In this document: piece by piece, positions 29,675 through 40,359 of the stretch | Layout of the letters: each line of letters starts with the position of its first letter | How positions within the stretch are numbered: position 1 is the stretch's first letter | From: Entamoeba histolytica HM-1:IMSS | Lineage: Eukaryota; Evosea; Mastigamoebida; Endamoebidae | Direction: 5' to 3' | NCBI RefSeq assembly: GCF_000208925.1 | Contig: NW_001914860.1 | Coordinates: forward strand, 373,612-437,611 | Length of the DNA stretch: 64,000 bases | Program-made: the position numbers and the translations under genes | Notes under the pieces: generated by a model | What the model was told of the DNA's origin: nothing | The model's database searches: none | Seen by the model: only the letters and a program-made list of their open reading frames with translations

Positions 29675-30802
29675 TCACATTGATTTATATCGTTTTAAAA
29701 CTACTACACCTTTCCTTACAGCAATGGCAATTATGAAATATTCAGGATTTAATTTAACATCAATAACCCTAGTAGTGTCATCTGTTAACACATAGTTTTC
29801 CATATTTTGTTCTAAGTCAAGGTCTTCAAGAATCTCAGTACTTCCATCAGTTTTTTGAACTACTTTAACAAGAACATGCGTGGGTTTAATTCCATCTTTT
29901 TTTCTTTTTAAATGAAATTGGGTCTTATCAAACATTACTGCAGTACCGTCATCTCCACCAGAAAATACTAAATCATCCCTACCATCAACTGCATTACAAC
30001 CTGAACGATGTAATTTTGCACGTTGAAAAGTTGCTTGTTTCTTTGGTTTTGGTTGTGTTGTACGCCTACCGACAACACTTATATATCCAAAAGAATCAGA
30101 AACTATCATAGATGATTCACAGTTACCATTCCAACAAATGTCAGTCATAAAAATATGAAGAGCTAATGAATTTAATAATTGATTTGTCAAGAATGAATAC
30201 ATTTTTACTATCGAAGGACCACGAGCACAACAAATAAATGAGTGTGGAACATCTTTTGAGCATATTACTTTAATTAATGGAGCGTTATGTGTTTTTAATA
30301 CTGAAACTATTTGAAGTGAATGATTAATTATTAATATTCTACCATCAATACAACCAACTAAAAGTAATGGGTAAGTTGGATGTGCTGTTAAACACGTTGG
30401 TGAATCAGGTAGTTCTATTGAATTAGAAGAAGGGTGGATAACTTTTGAAATTGGAACAGGATAAAAAAGGTGAAGAGAACGTGTAGTGATGAACGCTAAT
30501 TGATATTTTTCATCTTCTTTGTTTTTATTAGTACAATTTAACACAATGAGGTCTCTAATTGAAGTAGAAAAATCAAATATTGAAATTAATTTTGCTGGGC
30601 TTAGTTGATGGTAAAATAATATATGTTCGATTTCATTTCCATTAGGTTTTTCAACACAAGTAATAAGTTTTAATGAACCTACCCATCGAATAAATGAAAT
30701 TTTATTAGTGACATGAAAGTATAATGATTTTCCAGGGGTTTTACATTGTGTATTGATTTTAGGAAATTCTGATATAACACTATATTGAGGTTCTTCCTCC
30801 AT
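29675..30802 (-). CDS. WD40-repeat protein, possibly TFIIIC-like
   Basis: 375 residues of beta-propeller type with degenerate WD repeats, e.g. TCLTAHPTYPLLLVGCIDGRIL, LIKVICSKDVPHSFICCARG and AVDGRDDLVFSGGDDGTAVMF. No signal peptide or TM segment. The repeat pattern recalls the WD40 subunits of the RNA polymerase III factor TFIIIC, but this rests on general resemblance only. It is divergent from the proteasome gene, with 185 bp between starts. Confidence 0.75.
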   Translation of the reverse strand: MEEEPQYSVISEFPKINTQCKTPGKSLYFHVTNKISFIRWVGSLKLITCVEKPNGNEIEHILFYHQLSPAKLISIFDFSTSIRDLIVLNCTNKNKEDEKYQLAFITTRSLHLFYPVPISKVIHPSSNSIELPDSPTCLTAHPTYPLLLVGCIDGRILIINHSLQIVSVLKTHNAPLIKVICSKDVPHSFICCARGPSIVKMYSFLTNQLLNSLALHIFMTDICWNGNCESSMIVSDSFGYISVVGRRTTQPKPKKQATFQRAKLHRSGCNAVDGRDDLVFSGGDDGTAVMFDKTQFHLKRKKDGIKPTHVLVKVVQKTDGSTEILEDLDLEQNMENYVLTDDTTRVIDVKLNPEYFIIAIAVRKGVVVLKRYKSM

Positions 30803-30987
30803 TCACCCCCAACTTCTCTTTTTAAATATTTGTTTTTTCTTTTTGTTTTTTTTTTTATTTCATTTAAAAACAAAATCATAAAAAATTTAAGAAAAAATTC
30901 AAAACTTCAATAAAAATATAGTTTTTTATTTAGTTGTTATTAATTTTTTTTTTGGCTTTTCATCTATTAAAACCATTCAATTAATTA

Positions 30988-31821
30988 ATGGCTGGAACAG
31001 GATATGATCGTCAACTTACAATCTTCTCACCTGAAGGAAGATTGTATCAAGTTGGTTTGTTATTTATTTCATTAAATATCTTAACAATATTCATTAAGTA
31101 GAATATGCCTTAAAAGCAACTAAATGTGAAAGTTTAACAACAGTTGGTGTATGTAGTGATGAAGCTGCATGTATTATAACACAAAAGAAATTACCAGTTT
31201 GTCATTAGTTATTTTAGCATTTTGAAAATTTACAAAGAAATTAACACAACAAAGGATAGATTAGTTGATCCATCAACAGTCACTCATCTTCATCGTATTT
31301 CAAAACATGTTGGTTGTTGTATGTCAGGAATATATGCGGATGGTAAAGTTATTGCTCAAAGGTCACAGTATTATGCAAGTAAGTTCCAATTAGATTATGG
31401 CTATGAAATGCCTGTGTCATTAGTAGCAAAGAAAACTGCTGACTTTGCTCAAATGTTAACACAACATGCATATATGAGACCTTTTGGTGTATCTTCAATG
31501 TTTATTGGATGGGATGAAGTTTCAGGACCTCAACTTTGGAGAAGTGATCCAGCAGGTTCTGTTGCTGCTTTTAGAGGATGTGCAGCAGGAGAGAAAGAGC
31601 AAGAAGCATTTAATAACTTAGAAAAGAAAAAGATTACTAAAGAATTAACTGTTGACCAAGTTGTTTGTCAAGCATTGGATTGTTTGCAAACAGTTACATC
31701 ATCAGAATTTAAAGCTACTGATATTGAGATTGCAATTGTAACTAAAGATAATAAACTTTTCCATTTACTTTCACAACAAGAAATTGAGCACTATCTTGTT
31801 CTTGCATCAGAGAAGGATTAA
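30988..31821 (+). CDS. PSMA6: 20S proteasome alpha subunit (alpha-1/PSMA6 type), two introns
   Basis: Exons 30988-31054, 31102-31196 and 31255-31821; introns of 47 and 58 nt both begin GTTTGT and end in AG (GTAG, AAAG). The 242-residue product begins MAGTGYDRQLTIFSPEGRLY and continues QVEYALKATKCESLTTVGV, the alpha-subunit N-terminal helix (H0) and YDR/SPEGRL signature. CIITQKKLPDRLVDPSTVTHL and MRPFGVSSMFIGWDE match PSMA6 best. Alpha subunits form the outer ring and gate of the 20S core and are not catalytic. Both exon joins keep frame and restore the family sequence. Confidence 0.95.
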
Positions 31822-31928
31822 TTAAGTATAACATCCCTTTCTTTTGTTGTTTATTTTTATTTATAAAATAAAATGTTTTTCTATAAAACAAAAATCAAAA
31901 AGAACTTAAAAAAAAAAGAACAAGATAA

Positions 31929-32876
31929 ATGAAAAAAATACAACAATTTCTTAAAGAATGTGATATTTTTCTTAAGGTTCCTGAAAAGTTAAAAATAAAA
32001 ACTAACACCACAAAATTATTTTCTATCATCTCGTATGTTATTATTGGGCTATTAATATTAAGTGAAACTTATAATTTTTTTAACCCTCAATGGGTATCTC
32101 ATGTTGATGTTGATACTGTAAAAGCGGGTGTATTACCAAATATGTATATCAATATTGATATGTCATTTCCTAAAATGAACTGTGATGATTTTGGATTGGA
32201 TGTTACTGAAATTACTGGAAGTCTACAATTAGGAGTAACAGATGGAATTAAATTTGATAAAAGATTATTAGGAGGTTGTAGAATGTATGGAACAATGAAA
32301 GTAAGTAGAGTTAGTGGAGAGTTTCATGTAGCATTTGGTAAAATTTCATTTAGACAAGGAAGATTAAATCAATTTATTACTGCAACACAGAAACATACAC
32401 AAGGCCACATTCATCAATTCACAATTCAAGAAATGAAAAGTTTTAATCCTACTCATTATATTAATCATTTATCATTTTCTAATACACTTGGTTCAACAGT
32501 TCATTCAGGTGAAACTCCCTTAAATGGTAAAAAATTTACTTTAAGTGGATTTGATAATGCCCGTAAAACATATTATATTAATGTTATTCCAACTTTATTC
32601 AAATATCCTTCTTATACTCTTCGAACATATCAACTATCTGTTAATGAAAGAGATGTTCCAGTTACTTATGGTGCTTCATTTACTCAACCAGGAGTTTTCT
32701 TCAAATATGAGTTATCTCCTTATATTGTAATCAATGAAATGAATGACCACTCATTTGCACATTCCCTTGCATCAGTTGGTGCAATAATTGGTGGTGTTTT
32801 GATTATAATGGGATTGTTGTCAAGGCTTTTTGATTCAAAACATGAATTAGTAACTTCTGTTGTGGAGATGGAATAA
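31929..32876 (+). CDS. ERGIC/Erv41-Erv46 family cargo receptor
   Basis: 315 residues with two membrane helices (about 32-50 and 277-300) bracketing a lumenal domain, the ERGIC layout. LKVPEKLKIKTNTTKLFSII at the N-terminus and GCRMYGTMKVSRVSGEFHVAFG in the lumen are the family signature, as is the SPYIVINEMNDHSFAHSLASV stretch before the second TM. Erv41/46-type proteins cycle between ER and Golgi in COPII/COPI vesicles and retrieve cargo. Somewhat shorter than ERGIC3, closer to ERGIC2/Erv41. Intact, no intron seen. Confidence 0.88.
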   Translation: MKKIQQFLKECDIFLKVPEKLKIKTNTTKLFSIISYVIIGLLILSETYNFFNPQWVSHVDVDTVKAGVLPNMYINIDMSFPKMNCDDFGLDVTEITGSLQLGVTDGIKFDKRLLGGCRMYGTMKVSRVSGEFHVAFGKISFRQGRLNQFITATQKHTQGHIHQFTIQEMKSFNPTHYINHLSFSNTLGSTVHSGETPLNGKKFTLSGFDNARKTYYINVIPTLFKYPSYTLRTYQLSVNERDVPVTYGASFTQPGVFFKYELSPYIVINEMNDHSFAHSLASVGAIIGGVLIIMGLLSRLFDSKHELVTSVVEME

Positions 32877-32995
32877 AAAGAATGAAATAATATTATTTCA
32901 TATTTTATTTTATTTTGATTATAAGAATTTTATTATAAAATAATCATTTTTTTTAATAAAAATAAAATCAAATACTCAATTGAACATTGTTTTAA

Positions 32996-34651
32996 ATGAA
33001 AACCACTATTCCATCAGGAAAACAATGGATTTGTACCTTTCCTGGATGCACTGAATCATCACCAAAAACTCATTATAATTGTTATTCACATGTATGGGAT
33101 GCACATTTACGACATATTATTTCGTTTCAAACTATAGGATTTAAAAAAGCTCCATCTTATAAGAAATTACCTGATAGAAAAGCAGTTCGAAAACTATGTG
33201 AGAATTATATGCAGAAGTTAAATAAAAGTCAAAGTTATGATTTTAATAGTCCAAATCCTCTTACCAATTCAAATTGTCTTCTGTTAGATACTAAAACACC
33301 TTTAAATAATTGTTTATTTGATAGCGAAGAACTTATTGTTACAGATAAACAACTAACTACTCAAACTTTAAATATACAAAATAGTAGTTCATTTTCTCCT
33401 TTAGTTCAACAATTTGATTGGAATATTAATCAAAACTCTGAGTACAATACATTACCCTCTATTCCATTTATTCAAATAGAAATCCTTCAAAATGCTTTAA
33501 AACGGTTACATGTTGCAGGAGAAATACTTGCAGAAAATGGTTTTCTTCAAAGGTCTGATAGTAAATTGAAAACATCTATTGAGCCATTAACTAATTCTCT
33601 TCAAAAATTACTTAAACTTGTTGGTGTTCAATATAATTATAAAGAAGACAATACTGTTAAGTATGGATTTATTGCTCAAGAAGTAAACAAAACTTGTCCT
33701 GAGCTTGCTCCAAATGGAACATCTCTTGATGTTGTTGGAATTCTTCCAATTATTATTGAGTCATTAAAAGAAATTAATTTATACATTAATGATACTTCAG
33801 AAATTAAACAACAAGTAACAATTACATTGGAGTACATTGACTCAATAAAAAAATGTATAGAAAACACTGAAGAAAAACAACAACCTATTACTCAATCTCA
33901 TAAATTTCATTTCTCTGTCGGACCAGCTGTTCTTACTGCTCCATTAGCTGTTGGAACAACAGCCATTTCTATATGGACTATTTTTGCACTCCCAAAATTA
34001 CCTGGGATATGGGTATTATTATTCATTACTTCAGCATGTCTTTGGGTATCTTTTTGGAGAACTAGAAATGAAATACACAAAAATATCAAAAATGTTAAGT
34101 TATATTGGACAACAAATAACACTGCTTGTCTCTGGTGTTTATTGTTTTTGACATTACTTAGTGTTTCAGTTTCATTGGTGATGGGAGTTGTTGGAGTAAT
34201 AATTTGTGGTTGTGGAATTATTGTAGTAGGGCTTGTCATTGGGATTGCTCGGTGGGCACCAAAAAAGTATGGATGTACACTAGAAATTGTACTAACAATA
34301 TTAGTAGCATTTATGGTGTTATTCTTTTTAATTATTGGTGGAATGTTATTAGCACAACCTGGGTTTGAATGTTATTTAAATGGTAATCACTCAGAGATGA
34401 CTATTTTATTGAAACAAAATATTACAATGGAACAACTTGGTGTAAATAAATTACCATGGAACTGTTGGAGTGATAATCTTCTGGTTTATGGAACATTACC
34501 AACTGGAATTTCAATTGGCCATGACGAAACACCTTATATTTATGGTAAAGTAGAAATCCCATTTGAAGATACTAAAGTTGATATCTATGTAAAATGTGTT
34601 GATGCAATAAAGTTCTACTGTTCAACAGTTAATTTTAAATATGAAGCATAG
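32996..34651 (+). CDS. C2H2 zinc-finger, MYRF/S74-type self-cleaving membrane protein
   Basis: 551 residues. Residues 13-37 form a C2H2 finger (C13-x4-C18-x13-H32-x4-H37). After a polar linker, about 165-250 matches the intramolecular chaperone/auto-processing (peptidase S74, ICA) domain of myelin regulatory factor: LKRLHVAGEILAENGFL, then SDSKLKTSIEPL, VGVQYNYKEDNTVKYGFIAQ and EV. The Ser187-Lys192 pair has the i/i+5 spacing of the MYRF catalytic dyad. A helical segment precedes a hydrophobic block (about 305-458) with several membrane helices. The last 90 residues contain Cys and N-glycosylation sequons and are probably lumenal. I infer a membrane-tethered regulator that trimerises and frees its N-terminal finger by self-cleavage. 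Confidence 0.75.
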   Translation: MKTTIPSGKQWICTFPGCTESSPKTHYNCYSHVWDAHLRHIISFQTIGFKKAPSYKKLPDRKAVRKLCENYMQKLNKSQSYDFNSPNPLTNSNCLLLDTKTPLNNCLFDSEELIVTDKQLTTQTLNIQNSSSFSPLVQQFDWNINQNSEYNTLPSIPFIQIEILQNALKRLHVAGEILAENGFLQRSDSKLKTSIEPLTNSLQKLLKLVGVQYNYKEDNTVKYGFIAQEVNKTCPELAPNGTSLDVVGILPIIIESLKEINLYINDTSEIKQQVTITLEYIDSIKKCIENTEEKQQPITQSHKFHFSVGPAVLTAPLAVGTTAISIWTIFALPKLPGIWVLLFITSACLWVSFWRTRNEIHKNIKNVKLYWTTNNTACLWCLLFLTLLSVSVSLVMGVVGVIICGCGIIVVGLVIGIARWAPKKYGCTLEIVLTILVAFMVLFFLIIGGMLLAQPGFECYLNGNHSEMTILLKQNITMEQLGVNKLPWNCWSDNLLVYGTLPTGISIGHDETPYIYGKVEIPFEDTKVDIYVKCVDAIKFYCSTVNFKYEA

Positions 34652-34696
34652 TAGCAAGTTAAGAAAAAATTAATTTATTGTTTATTTGATCATTTA

Positions 34697-35038
34697 TTAA
34701 TGATGTTGAGGAAATGTAAATGGCTTTTCTTTGTCAACTTTTGATATAGCAATTTGGAGTGCTGGACTTATCCATTTACCACATGAGCATTGATTCCCAG
34801 ACCAGGTATAAGTTCCAATTTCATAATGACATTTAGGGCATTCAATTTTACCAGTGTTTTGATCACATAGACCCATCCATACTAATTTGTCTTTTAAAAA
34901 GACAGAATTGCAGTCACCACCACCTCCTCTCCTTCTGTACCCAAATGAAACTTCATTGTTATTTGGTTCATGTTGTTGTATGTCATTTTCAGTGAATAAT
35001 AATGATCTACATTTCTTACAACGGTAATTGATTGTCAT
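34697..35038 (-). CDS. Stand-alone Yvh1/DUSP12-type zinc-binding domain
   Basis: 113 residues from the ATG at 35036-35038 (MTINYRCKKC); the frame runs further upstream but only through T-rich leader. It matches the C-terminal zinc domain of Yvh1/DUSP12: C7xxC10, H23, C43, then ECPKCHYEIGTYTWSG and QCSCGKWISPALQI (C67, C70, C84, C86). No phosphatase domain or HCxxGxSRS loop is present upstream, and no splice donor joins one on. In yeast this zinc domain alone supports 60S maturation (Mrt4 release), so a ribosome-biogenesis role without phosphatase activity is likely (inference). Confidence 0.85.
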   Translation of the reverse strand: MTINYRCKKCRSLLFTENDIQQHEPNNNEVSFGYRRRGGGGDCNSVFLKDKLVWMGLCDQNTGKIECPKCHYEIGTYTWSGNQCSCGKWISPALQIAISKVDKEKPFTFPQHH

Positions 35039-35887
35039 TTGAAAGGAGAAGACCTTGAAATAAAAATTGTTAGATAGTTTTTTTGTTTTTACTAAAAATA
35101 AAAACTGAAAGAACAAGTGTAGAAAATAAAGATGAAAGAGTTGTGTCTTTTTAAATTTATCATCAAATCTATGACATTATAACATAAAGTTTCTTCATTT
35201 TCAATAAATATACTTTCATCATGAAGTAAATATATAATTTGATATTATTTAAATATGTATTTAGAGAATATATTGTTACAAATATTATTTTTATTAAACT
35301 TTATTCTAACAGAAGTTCCTGTGTCTCAAATAAATTAAACAATTTAAAAAATTAGAAATGTTTTATAATTCATAATCAATTAGGATATTGCGTATAGCTT
35401 TATTCTTATTTTTTAAAGTTATTAATATAAAGATATTACTATAATTTATTTGGTTCTATTAACTATTTTATCACATCTATATTTTAATTAGCAAACAGAG
35501 AATGATTTATTATAAAGTCAATATAGTCATTTTAGTTGATACGTTAAATTAGTGAATAATATAAATTAAAGGAATGTACAATTTGTTATGTCTTAGTAGA
35601 AAAAAATATATAAGAAATATCATTATCCAACTGAAATAATTTTAGATACTATATTTTTTGAAAATTTGGAGGTTTAGTAAAGAATGAGGTATATTATTTC
35701 TTTTTGATAAGTAATGAAAAGAATTAATACTTTATATTTTCTATTGGTTAGTGTTAAGTTTTTTTTTATTATTTACAGCAATAAAAAAGTTTCATATGAT
35801 TAAACTAAGTTCAAAAAAATATGATCCGAGTATAATATTTTAATTATTCTAAACAAAGAAATGAAATACAAAAGTAAATAATTACTA
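35039..35887. other. 0.85-kb AT-rich intergenic region
   Basis: No gene, RNA or repeat recognised. It contains the promoter of the Yvh1-like gene at its left end and the 3' flank of the GOST-like gene at its right end. Confidence 0.4.
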
Positions 35888-37399
35888 TCATACAATTGAC
35901 TTCCAAGTACAATATTTTAAATATATTTGTTGTGGAAATGAACTTAAGTTAATTGGAGATGAAAAAGTTCCAACTAAAGTTAATGAAGAAAGAGCTGGAG
36001 ATGGTTTTGTTATATAAGAAAATTCTTTTAATAATTTTCGAGCAGTTAAGACAGTGTTAAGCGACATATTAATACGATTTAGATATGTTTTTTTATCAAT
36101 TTCTAATGGCTTAAACACATAATCACGTGTTTTTAATAATATTGATAATAATAACATTAATACTAATCTTAAGAAACATTCAACTGCATCTGTTATTAAA
36201 ATATATTCATTTGGAATAAAATGAGTAAGTATAAAATTCACTGTATATACAATGATATAGAAGAAAATTACTCCTAAGTTAAATTTAAGCATCTACAATA
36301 ATAAATTAATTATATATTCATTTATATATCAAAAAATTTCAACATAACAAACTAATTTCTTTAATTTGAATGCGTTTATATATTCAACGGAAATTGCAAT
36401 TAATATATGACTGTTAATAATTCTGTTTGAAGTTGAAACATTAAAAACAGCAACAGGAAGGAAAAGTCCTAAAATTACCATAAGATTTCCAAGAACAAAC
36501 CACTTAACCCAAAAACATTCTAAAATTCCACAGATACAAAAAATAACAAATCCAAGTATTAATAACTTCATTTCATAGAAATGTACTTTAAGATAAATAA
36601 GTTTATATCCTTTTCCTATCAACATTAAAACTGCCATAGTTGTTGCATCAACTAATACTGTAAAAAAGTGAGAAATTGTTTGAGTAATATCTTTTTCATA
36701 TCCATTATAATAAGTAATCCAAAACCCACTATTTATTAAAGAAGAACAAAGATAAAAGAAGAATATTATAAAAATGAATAATTGAATCCGTGAAAAAGAT
36801 TTTCTATGAAGAATGGAATTAACAATTAATGCAATGACATTAGAAATAATAAATAGTAATTGTATAAGAACAATGACTGGTCGGTAGAAATCTTCAGATG
36901 ATAATTCAATATCTTTTTTATTTATTAAGTGTGCTTTGTAATTCATTTTAATATAATTTGGAATATCACAAAATAAAAAGAAAATGTCATATTGAGAATG
37001 TTCAGTTACATTAATTGTCATATAAAATTCAAATGGAGATACTAAAAACATCAGTTGATTCATTTAAATATGTTTACAAACAAAAATTATAAACAAACCA
37101 TATTCACAATGTTCTTTTAATGCCCTACATAAAGTATCATCATCATATGTTTCAAGATATTCTTTAGCAGTTTTTGTTTTACATATAGCAACACTAATAG
37201 TTGATAATCTATCTGGAGCTGGGGACAAAGAAGATACATTGAGTTCCATCCTTCCTTGTCCGTCAAATCCAAAAGTTATAATTTTGACAGATTTCTCTGA
37301 AAAGACAGTTGACTTTGAAATATAAAGTCCATTAACACTAGCAAATAAAATAATTGCAATAACACTTACCTTCATAATTCGTTGTTGACTGAGAGACAT
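35888..37399 (-). CDS. Seven-TM GOST/lung-7TM-like receptor, two introns
   Basis: Exons (in order) 37099-37399, 36353-37041 and 35888-36292; introns of 57 and 60 nt begin GTTTGT and end TTTAG and GTAG. The 464-residue product has a signal peptide (VSVIAIILFASVNG), a lumenal domain of about 130 residues with a FEFYMTINVTEHSQYDIFFL segment, then seven membrane helices, and a cytoplasmic tail. This matches the GOST (GPR107/108, TMEM87) superfamily, Golgi/endosome seven-TM proteins with an extracytosolic GOLD-like domain. Unspliced, the gene falls apart into three frames. Which subfamily it belongs to is not clear. Confidence 0.8.
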
Positions 37400-37632
37400 T
37401 TTTCTTTACCAGTTTGATTGGATCTTAAAGAGAATTTTCTGTTTTCCTCTTTTTTGTTGTCTCTTTTGACAAACAAGATTAGTAGTTATAGTTTTATTGT
37501 TAAAATATTATAGTTTTATTATCTTATCATTAACCAATAAAATTTTTCATTTTTTAATTAATTTTTTATTCCATAAAAAATTTGAGTCTCAATCAAAAAA
37601 TAAAAATACAAAATACTAAGAGTTAACTCAAT

Positions 37633-40359
37633 TTAGAAGGTATTTGATAATAAATATCCAATACAATCATTCACAACTTGAGCAATAGCTAATTTGTATG
37701 AACCAACTCCAATATTATAACTTCCACCAAGAACATCAACAAATATTCCAATTGGTTGGTCTAAAATAATACCACCACAAACAAGTTGGTTTGAAGATGA
37801 TGAAATAATTTTGAAATTATTTAATTCAAATAATTGTTGAAGGTCTTTTAGTTGCATTGAACTTTGAATTTGACTTTGAAGTAAACAATCTCCAAGAAGT
37901 TCTTTTTGATTCAAAAATTCAACAGATTGATTTAATGGTTGAACGTATCGTAAAATATTAATTGGTAACGAGAATGATAATTGAATATTTTGTTCTCCAA
38001 TTGTATATGCTAATCCTACCATAGGAGCTTGTAAAAATAATTGTTTTAATTCAAATCTACATAATACTTGTTGTTGTTTTTTTGGTTCTATACTAACTTG
38101 ATTTGTTTGTAATAAACAGTTGATTCCTTCTTCACCCTTTAAAGCAATTTGTAAATTAATATTTTGGTTTTGAGTGTTTCCAATATATAAGGCAACATCA
38201 ACTGTATTTGAACACTTCATTCTCATACCAATTTGAATACAACTATCTTGGAAAAGAACTCCTTCTTTTTGTAATAGTAATTTTTTATGAATAAATCTTA
38301 CTTTCTTTCCTAATTCAGCATCGGCATGAGAATGAGTAAAGACACTTCCTTTATACCCACGTTCAGTATATGGTGTATGATCTAATGGTAATTGTTTTGG
38401 TTGATTTTCAGTTATTTGTTGTGAAGGTATTGATCCAAAGAGGTCTAATACATTTGTTTGAGTAGATGTTTGAGTAGGAATACTTTCATTTATATGACTT
38501 GAATTATTGACGTTAGTGTGTGGCTCAGACACTTGTTGGCTCATGAATTGATCATCATCTTTATTAGTCTTTTCATTTTCCTGACTTTCTTTATTTTCAT
38601 TAATGGCTCGTTCAGGTAATGGGGCAATAGCAATTTCATATGCATTCTTATTCATAATATTTAAGTACTCAGCAGCTCTTTGTTGAACTTCAACATCAAC
38701 AGCTGAAAGATACATATGACAAGCTTTTTGACAAACTGGACGTACTTCATTTAATTCTTTAGCCATTTTAATTAAACAAGTTAATATTAATCTTTTAGAT
38801 GTAGAACTTACATATGGTAATTGTTTTGTGATATATGAAGCAACTTTCATTGCTAAAGCACCAAGTAATTGAGGATATTCTCCTAAAATAACACATGACA
38901 TTCTTAAAAATTCTTCATGCCAACATCCTCCATGGAGAACTTGAACAATTTTTTGAACTGCATATTGAGCTGCATTTCCAAGTGAACTAAGAACTCTGTC
39001 CCATAATTCAGGTCTTACAAATTCTCCTCCAAGACATGTAGCTAATAACATAGTATCTACATACCATTGATCTCTAACAGGATCCATCTCAGCAAGAATA
39101 GAAATTTTTACAACTAATTCTTCTTTTAATTCTCCTTCATCATTTTCAAGAACATGAAGTAATTGATTTACTACTTTTCTAACACTTTGTGGTGTGCATA
39201 ATGCATATAATACATCAACTGCCCTTCTACGAATAGTAACATCTGGTTCATCAAGACTATTTAAGATATGAACTAAATAATTTTGACATACATTTTTATA
39301 ATTTGCTTGTCCAAGAAGAACAAATGTATCTAATGCTAAGTATCTAATATTAACTTCTTTGTCTTCAACTAAAGTACCTAATAAAGGAAGAAGAATTTCA
39401 AAATACTCTTCTTTTTCATGTTTAATAACAATTGACATTACTTCAAAGATAATTGACATTTGAATTGTTTTTTCATTACATGGTTTATCAAATCTTAAAG
39501 TATCACTTGTTCCTAAGACTTTACGAGCTGAGTCCCAGAAAATTTTTTGTGTAGTTGTTTCTAAATCAATTGTTGAAAGTAATCTAAATAATAAAATTTG
39601 AAGCCAAGGAGCAGATGTTTCATGATAATCAATTTCAGGTGTGTATTCATGGTTAACTAATCTTTGAAGAATATTGGTTAATTCTGTTCCAAATGGTTTA
39701 AGAAGTTCTGGTTGTTTTTTACCAATTTCAATAAGTAATAAAACCATGGCATTAATAATTCCTAAATCCATTTCAGTAGAAAGTAATTTTTCTAATGCTT
39801 TCATAAAATCTGGATTAATACTTAATACATTTGGTTGAAATTTGTATAATTGTCTTAATGTAATAAGAGCTCTCTTTTTAACATTTGTTTCACAGAATCC
39901 TGTACATAATTTAAGAACAGATGGTGCTAATGTATCTGCCATTTCCATATTAGCTAATGTAGAAATAACAGTTAAAGCATCACAAAGAACAGGTTCTAAA
40001 TTATTTTCTAAATCTTGTTGTAATGTATTAATAATCATTCTTGATGATTCTGGAACATTTGAAAATAATAAAACAAATGCTAAATATCCAACATGTTTAT
40101 CAAAATATTTACTACTTCCTAATAATTGAATAACTTCAACAAATCCAGTATCAACCTCATATCCAAGTACTTCAATATATGCCATTTTTAATACACACTT
40201 TCTTCTGTCATACGAACTGATTTTACCTTCTTTAAATTCTTTACGAATCTTTGCTAATTCACAATTGACTAACTCTTTTTCTTTTTCAAGACTTGTACAT
40301 TTATGTATACTCTCTGTAAAATTTTGAAGTCCTCTAATATAAGTTTTGGCTCCTTCCAT
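37633..40359 (-). CDS. AP2A: AP-2 complex alpha adaptin
   Basis: 908 residues. Residues 1-600 form the helical HEAT-like trunk: ELAKIRKEFKEG and FDKHVGYLAFVLLF, then ETSAPWLQILLFRLLS, characteristic of alpha rather than gamma or beta chains, and DVEVQQRAAEYLNI at the trunk end. A polar Gln/Asn-rich hinge (about 605-660) leads to a two-part ear (about 680-908; VLFQDSCIQIGMRMK and QAPMVGLAYTIGEQNIQLSF). AP-2 alpha binds PIP2, dileucine cargo together with sigma2, and endocytic accessory proteins at the plasma membrane. The hinge is short and contains LDLFGSIP, a plausible clathrin-box-like element. Confidence 0.88.
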   Translation of the reverse strand: MEGAKTYIRGLQNFTESIHKCTSLEKEKELVNCELAKIRKEFKEGKISSYDRRKCVLKMAYIEVLGYEVDTGFVEVIQLLGSSKYFDKHVGYLAFVLLFSNVPESSRMIINTLQQDLENNLEPVLCDALTVISTLANMEMADTLAPSVLKLCTGFCETNVKKRALITLRQLYKFQPNVLSINPDFMKALEKLLSTEMDLGIINAMVLLLIEIGKKQPELLKPFGTELTNILQRLVNHEYTPEIDYHETSAPWLQILLFRLLSTIDLETTTQKIFWDSARKVLGTSDTLRFDKPCNEKTIQMSIIFEVMSIVIKHEKEEYFEILLPLLGTLVEDKEVNIRYLALDTFVLLGQANYKNVCQNYLVHILNSLDEPDVTIRRRAVDVLYALCTPQSVRKVVNQLLHVLENDEGELKEELVVKISILAEMDPVRDQWYVDTMLLATCLGGEFVRPELWDRVLSSLGNAAQYAVQKIVQVLHGGCWHEEFLRMSCVILGEYPQLLGALAMKVASYITKQLPYVSSTSKRLILTCLIKMAKELNEVRPVCQKACHMYLSAVDVEVQQRAAEYLNIMNKNAYEIAIAPLPERAINENKESQENEKTNKDDDQFMSQQVSEPHTNVNNSSHINESIPTQTSTQTNVLDLFGSIPSQQITENQPKQLPLDHTPYTERGYKGSVFTHSHADAELGKKVRFIHKKLLLQKEGVLFQDSCIQIGMRMKCSNTVDVALYIGNTQNQNINLQIALKGEEGINCLLQTNQVSIEPKKQQQVLCRFELKQLFLQAPMVGLAYTIGEQNIQLSFSLPINILRYVQPLNQSVEFLNQKELLGDCLLQSQIQSSMQLKDLQQLFELNNFKIISSSSNQLVCGGIILDQPIGIFVDVLGGSYNIGVGSYKLAIAQVVNDCIGYLLSNTF

